From assembly GCA_016932145.1 (NCBI GenBank), contig JAFGDI010000331.1, positions 1-10,176 of the forward strand: a stretch of DNA of 10,176 bases, given 5' to 3'. The notes below the pieces were generated by a model. That model saw only the letters and a list, made by a program, of their open reading frames with translations, did no database searches and was not told the origin of the DNA. The stretch comes from Sedimentisphaerales bacterium (GTDB lineage Bacteria; Planctomycetota; Phycisphaerae; Sedimentisphaerales; SM23-30). How positions within the stretch are numbered: the stretch's first letter is position 1; each line of letters starts with the position of its first letter. This document shows positions 7,195 through 10,176 of the stretch, in pieces. A program made the position numbers and the translations under genes.

Positions 7195-8244
7195 TTACTT
7201 ACCTAATATTTCTACCATTCCGTTTAGCAGTTCATCATTTTCAGCCGGCGTACCAACAGATATTCTTAATTTATCTCGCAGGCCATCCAGATTGAAATAT
7301 CTTATGTAAATATCTCGCTCAGCTAACTGATCGTGTATGTATTTAGCTTCTGGCTCTTCGATTTTAGCCAGGATGAAATTCGTATGACTGTCGGTTATTT
7401 CAAAGCCCAGATTACGCAGTGCCAGAGTTATTCTCTGTCTCTCGTTCTTTATCCGGGCGACATTGTCCAGAAAATAGTCCTGGTCGAGCAGGGCGGCTAC
7501 AGCGGCTTTTTGAGTGGCAATGTTCACATTGTATGAATCCTTGACTTTCATAAGAGCACTGGCGATAAGGTGAGAGGTCATAATATAGCCAAACCGCATA
7601 CCGGCCAGTGAATAACCTTTGCTGAATGACCGTAAAATTGCGATATTTTCATACCTTTTGAGCAGTCCCAGACAGTTTTCTTCGGCAAAATCTACATAAG
7701 CCTCATCTATCAGCAGAACACCGCTATAGGAAGCGGCAAAATCACCTATTTCATCCGGCGAAATTATAGTGCCGGTTGGGGCGTTGGGGTTGCAGATAAT
7801 GGTTAATGTAGCACCACTGTTAGCCAGGCTGTCAGGGATGCTCATGCCGGGACCCCAGGGCACTTCAATTATCGGACAATTCTGGATATGTGCCAGTTCA
7901 GGGTATAAAGAATAAGTCGGTGTTGGATATGCCAGAGGGCGGTGGGTATCGCAACAACAGCGGACGATCATAGTCAGGAGCTCATCGCCACCATTGCCGC
8001 AAACTATTTGCTGTGGGTCCAGGCCATGCAGATCGGCAGCAACCCGGCGAAAGTCCTTCCAGGTCGAAGGTGGATACTTTCTAAATTCCGAAGCGCTAAT
8101 GCTTTTCAGTGCCTCAAATACGCCTGGGGCTGGCGGATATGGGTTCTCGTTTGTGTTTAGCTTAATTGCACGGGCTGAATCCGGCTGGAATCCAGGGGTA
8201 TAGCCAGTCATTTTCCGTATATTGTCATTAAATAGAAAGCTCAT
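7195..8244 (-). CDS. hisC: Histidinol-phosphate aminotransferase
   Basis: A PLP-dependent fold-type I aminotransferase that converts imidazole-acetol phosphate plus glutamate to histidinol phosphate in histidine synthesis. With the start at the ATG at 8244 it is 349 aa, normal for HisC. Key motifs numbered from that start: KLNTNENPYPP near 28-38, GNGGDELL near 83-90, CNPNAPTG (Asn154), LLIDEAYVDF (Asp180), SFSKGYSLAGMRFGY with PLP Lys209, and a C-terminal LRISVG with the substrate-binding Arg327. An in-frame ATG at 8304 would add 20 residues. I reject it because family N-termini align with NIRKMTGYTPG just after the inner start, and because AGGTG lies nine bases before the inner start. No other his gene is visible; it sits alone between a DUF3859-like gene and the rRNA operon. 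Some HisC proteins also act on aromatic substrates, which cannot be excluded here. Confidence 0.92.
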   Translation of the reverse strand: MSFLFNDNIRKMTGYTPGFQPDSARAIKLNTNENPYPPAPGVFEALKSISASEFRKYPPSTWKDFRRVAADLHGLDPQQIVCGNGGDELLTMIVRCCCDTHRPLAYPTPTYSLYPELAHIQNCPIIEVPWGPGMSIPDSLANSGATLTIICNPNAPTGTIISPDEIGDFAASYSGVLLIDEAYVDFAEENCLGLLKRYENIAILRSFSKGYSLAGMRFGYIMTSHLIASALMKVKDSYNVNIATQKAAVAALLDQDYFLDNVARIKNERQRITLALRNLGFEITDSHTNFILAKIEEPEAKYIHDQLAERDIYIRYFNLDGLRDKLRISVGTPAENDELLNGMVEILGK

Positions 8245-8253
8245 GTCGTTCAA

Positions 8254-8258
8254 CACCT
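8254..8258 (-). promoter_or_regulatory. Ribosome binding site deciding the hisC start
   Basis: AGGTG on the minus strand lies nine bases before the ATG at 8244. The upstream in-frame ATG at 8304 has no comparable site, and the predicted transcription start near 8308 would leave it almost no leader. This supports the shorter HisC. Confidence 0.55.
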
Positions 8259-8314
8259 GTTTATTTGTTTGTATTATCTTCAATGCAGCCAGAAAATGCC
8301 GCATCTGCTCGTGC

Positions 8315-8343
8315 AGTATATATTTTAACTATAGAAATATCAA
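8315..8343 (-). promoter_or_regulatory. Predicted hisC promoter
   Basis: On the minus strand, TTGATA (8338-8343) and TATACT (8315-8320) each match five of six consensus positions with an ideal 17-base spacer. The start would be near 8308, giving a leader of about 64 bases. The promoter points away from the rRNA operon. Confidence 0.55.
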
Positions 8344-8620
8344 TACTTTGTTATTGGCAGAGACGATGTTGAAAAATATAGGCAGATAAAGCGTACAAGA
8401 TGTTATTGTTACCTAAATTCTTATTTCATATATGGTTATATTATTCTGGCCATATATTTTCTATGCAAAGCGATGAAAACTATGTATATGACCGCAGGCT
8501 AAAGACAAACTGGGGTAAGGATGTTTTTTCTATTTTTCATAACCCGATTTAAGTTTAAAAACGCGTTTTTTGGGCTACAGACAGTGATTTTAATTTTTTT
8601 CTAATAAAAGTGTTTTTTTA
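8344..8620. other. AT-rich spacer between hisC promoter and rRNA promoters
   Basis: No coding sequence seen. It holds a dyad, ATATATGG at 8428-8435 and CCATATAT at 8450-8457 with a 14-base loop, and the 14-base perfect palindrome AAAAACGCGTTTTT at 8557-8570. From about 8591 it becomes T- and A-rich, as expected upstream of strong rRNA promoters. Confidence 0.5.
8557..8570. repeat. Perfect 14-base palindrome upstream of rRNA P1
   Basis: AAAAACGCGTTTTT is fully self-complementary and centred about 60 bases upstream of the P1 -35. It could be a protein-binding site acting on the rRNA operon, but there is no second copy in the window to support this. Confidence 0.35.
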
Positions 8621-8623
8621 CGG

Positions 8624-8651
8624 TTGACTTATCTGCCAATCGGCGTATAAT
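8624..8651 (+). promoter_or_regulatory. rRNA operon promoter P1
   Basis: TTGACT (8624-8629) and a perfect TATAAT (8646-8651) with a 16-base spacer. A run of T- and A-rich sequence at 8591-8620 could serve as an UP element. Transcription would begin near 8658, about 400 bases before the mature 16S. A tandem pair of near-consensus promoters is the normal arrangement for rRNA operons. Confidence 0.75.
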
Positions 8652-8705
8652 TCCTCCCTCACTCGTTGCTTAAACCAGCAAGTGATACCAAGTTAAGAGT
8701 TTTTA

Positions 8706-8739
8706 GAGAAAAAAATAAAATAAAAAATTTCTAAAAAAG
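8706..8739 (+). promoter_or_regulatory. A-rich tract, likely UP element of P2
   Basis: An almost pure A/T stretch directly upstream of the P2 -35 hexamer, the position where the alpha subunit of RNA polymerase binds at rRNA promoters. Assigned from position and composition only. Confidence 0.4.
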
Positions 8740-8742
8740 TTC

Positions 8743-8770
8743 TTGACGACAGCGAGTAAAAAGATATAAT
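8743..8770 (+). promoter_or_regulatory. rRNA operon promoter P2
   Basis: TTGACG (8743-8748) and a perfect TATAAT (8765-8770) with a 16-base spacer, 119 bases downstream of P1 with the same spacing. Transcription would begin near 8777, about 280 bases before the mature 16S. Confidence 0.75.
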
Positions 8771-8776
8771 TACTCG

Positions 8777-8802
8777 TCTCAGTTAAACAAATAAGACTGA
8801 GA
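8777..8802 (+). promoter_or_regulatory. boxB-like hairpin at the start of the P2 transcript
   Basis: TCTCAGT (8777-8783) and ACTGAGA (8796-8802) form a perfect 7-bp stem with a 12-base loop, right at the predicted P2 start and upstream of boxA. This matches the boxB-boxA order of rRNA antitermination regions. Confidence 0.5.
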
Positions 8803-8846
8803 AAAACAAAGCGACAAACGAAGCGAAAGCCGAGTGAGTCAAAAAA

Positions 8847-8858
8847 TGTTCTTTGACA
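8847..8858 (+). promoter_or_regulatory. boxA-like antitermination element
   Basis: TGTTCTTTGACA closely matches the E. coli rRNA boxA core TGCTCTTTAACA (two differences) and is followed by ATTAAACAG, as in many bacterial rRNA leaders. It would bind NusB/NusE in the leader RNA to suppress early termination. Confidence 0.65.
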
Positions 8859-8941
8859 ATTAAACAGTGACATATGCTTTATAGCGAGAATGTGAGCTTA
8901 TTTACCGGCTATGAAAACGGTATCTAAGTTAATTAAACAAA

Positions 8942-8959
8942 GCGGGTTAACGACCCCGC
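8942..8959 (+). other. Leader hairpin GCGGG/CCCGC
   Basis: A 5-bp GC stem closing an eight-base loop within the rRNA leader, lying in otherwise AT-rich sequence. Probably a structural element of the precursor. Confidence 0.35.
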
Positions 8960-8973
8960 ATGGTGTAATTTAT

Positions 8974-9010
8974 CTCAACATTCTCAATCATAGGTGAGTT
9001 TTTTGTTGAG
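8974..9010 (+). other. Leader stem-loop with internal T-run
   Basis: CTCAACA (8974-8980) pairs with TGTTGAG (9004-9010). Inside it CTCA (8983-8986) can pair with TGAG (8995-8998), which is followed by six T at 8999-9004. The small inner hairpin plus T-run is terminator-like, while the outer stem uses the last T. It may instead be a fold that guides processing of the 16S precursor. Confidence 0.35.
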
Positions 9011-9015
9011 CCTTA

Positions 9016-9050
9016 ATCGTAAATTTCATAACTTCGGTTATGATAACGAT
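9016..9050 (+). other. UUCG-capped hairpin just upstream of 16S
   Basis: TCATAAC and GTTATGA form a 7-bp stem capped by a C(TTCG)G tetraloop at 9026-9043, inside an outer ATCGT/ACGAT pairing at 9016-9020 and 9046-9050. It ends five bases before the mature 16S and is probably part of the pre-rRNA fold recognised during maturation. Confidence 0.5.
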
Positions 9051-9055
9051 AAATC

Positions 9056-10176
<1,121 letters not shown>

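Noticed and set aside
8245..8304. A longer hisC starting at the ATG at 8304
   Set aside because: The extra 20 residues do not fit the family N-terminus, and the inner ATG has a better ribosome site. A nearly leaderless start there is formally possible given the predicted transcript start near 8308.
8428..8457. ATATATGG/CCATATAT dyad as a terminator or operator
   Set aside because: The stem is AT-rich with a 14-base loop, no gene ends nearby, and it could arise by chance in this AT-rich spacer.

Overview
The window shows a bacterial chromosome of moderate, slightly AT-leaning composition. It ends inside the 5' three quarters of a 16S rRNA gene, which is the best clue to the organism. Several 16S signatures depart from the common bacterial consensus. 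They include a heavily changed 338 region with compensating base pairs, a short V3 hairpin, GGGGGCTCACACAAG near E. coli 920-930, and CCCTTAACGAGCGAAACCC near 1100. From memory the last two resemble planctomycete/PVC-type sequences, so I suggest a PVC-related or similarly divergent lineage. I cannot fix the phylum without an alignment.

Layout, left to right. (1) The 3' part of a secreted-type GDSL/SGNH esterase of the rhamnogalacturonan acetylesterase kind (plus strand, 5' end outside the window). (2) Convergent to it, a very large hybrid sensor kinase (minus strand, about 1,550 aa): signal peptide, ABC_sub_bind-type sensor, one membrane helix, four PAS-like modules, HisKA, HATPase, two receivers and a C-terminal Hpt. 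All four phosphorelay residues are present. (3) A roughly 490-base gene-free stretch holding the kinase promoter and leader on one side and the peroxiredoxin terminator on the other. (4) A typical 2-Cys peroxiredoxin (minus) facing away from a small DUF3859-like protein (plus) across a 137-base region with back-to-back promoters. The DUF3859 transcript looks leaderless or nearly so. (5) hisC, histidinol-phosphate aminotransferase (minus), convergent with the DUF3859 gene and carrying its own promoter. (6) A roughly 720-base AT-rich region leading into the rRNA operon, with two strong tandem promoters, a boxB-like hairpin, a boxA-like element and a highly folded leader. (7) 16S rRNA, cut by the window end.

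The protein genes look like independent transcription units rather than one pathway: polysaccharide deacetylation, a membrane phosphorelay with no response regulator beside it, peroxide detoxification and histidine synthesis. I found no transposase, CRISPR array, tRNA or phage gene, and nothing here convinces me of a new multi-gene system. The observations most worth following are the divergent 16S probe site, the likely leaderless DUF3859 mRNA, the divergent peroxiredoxin/DUF3859 control region, and the complete but orphan phosphorelay kinase.
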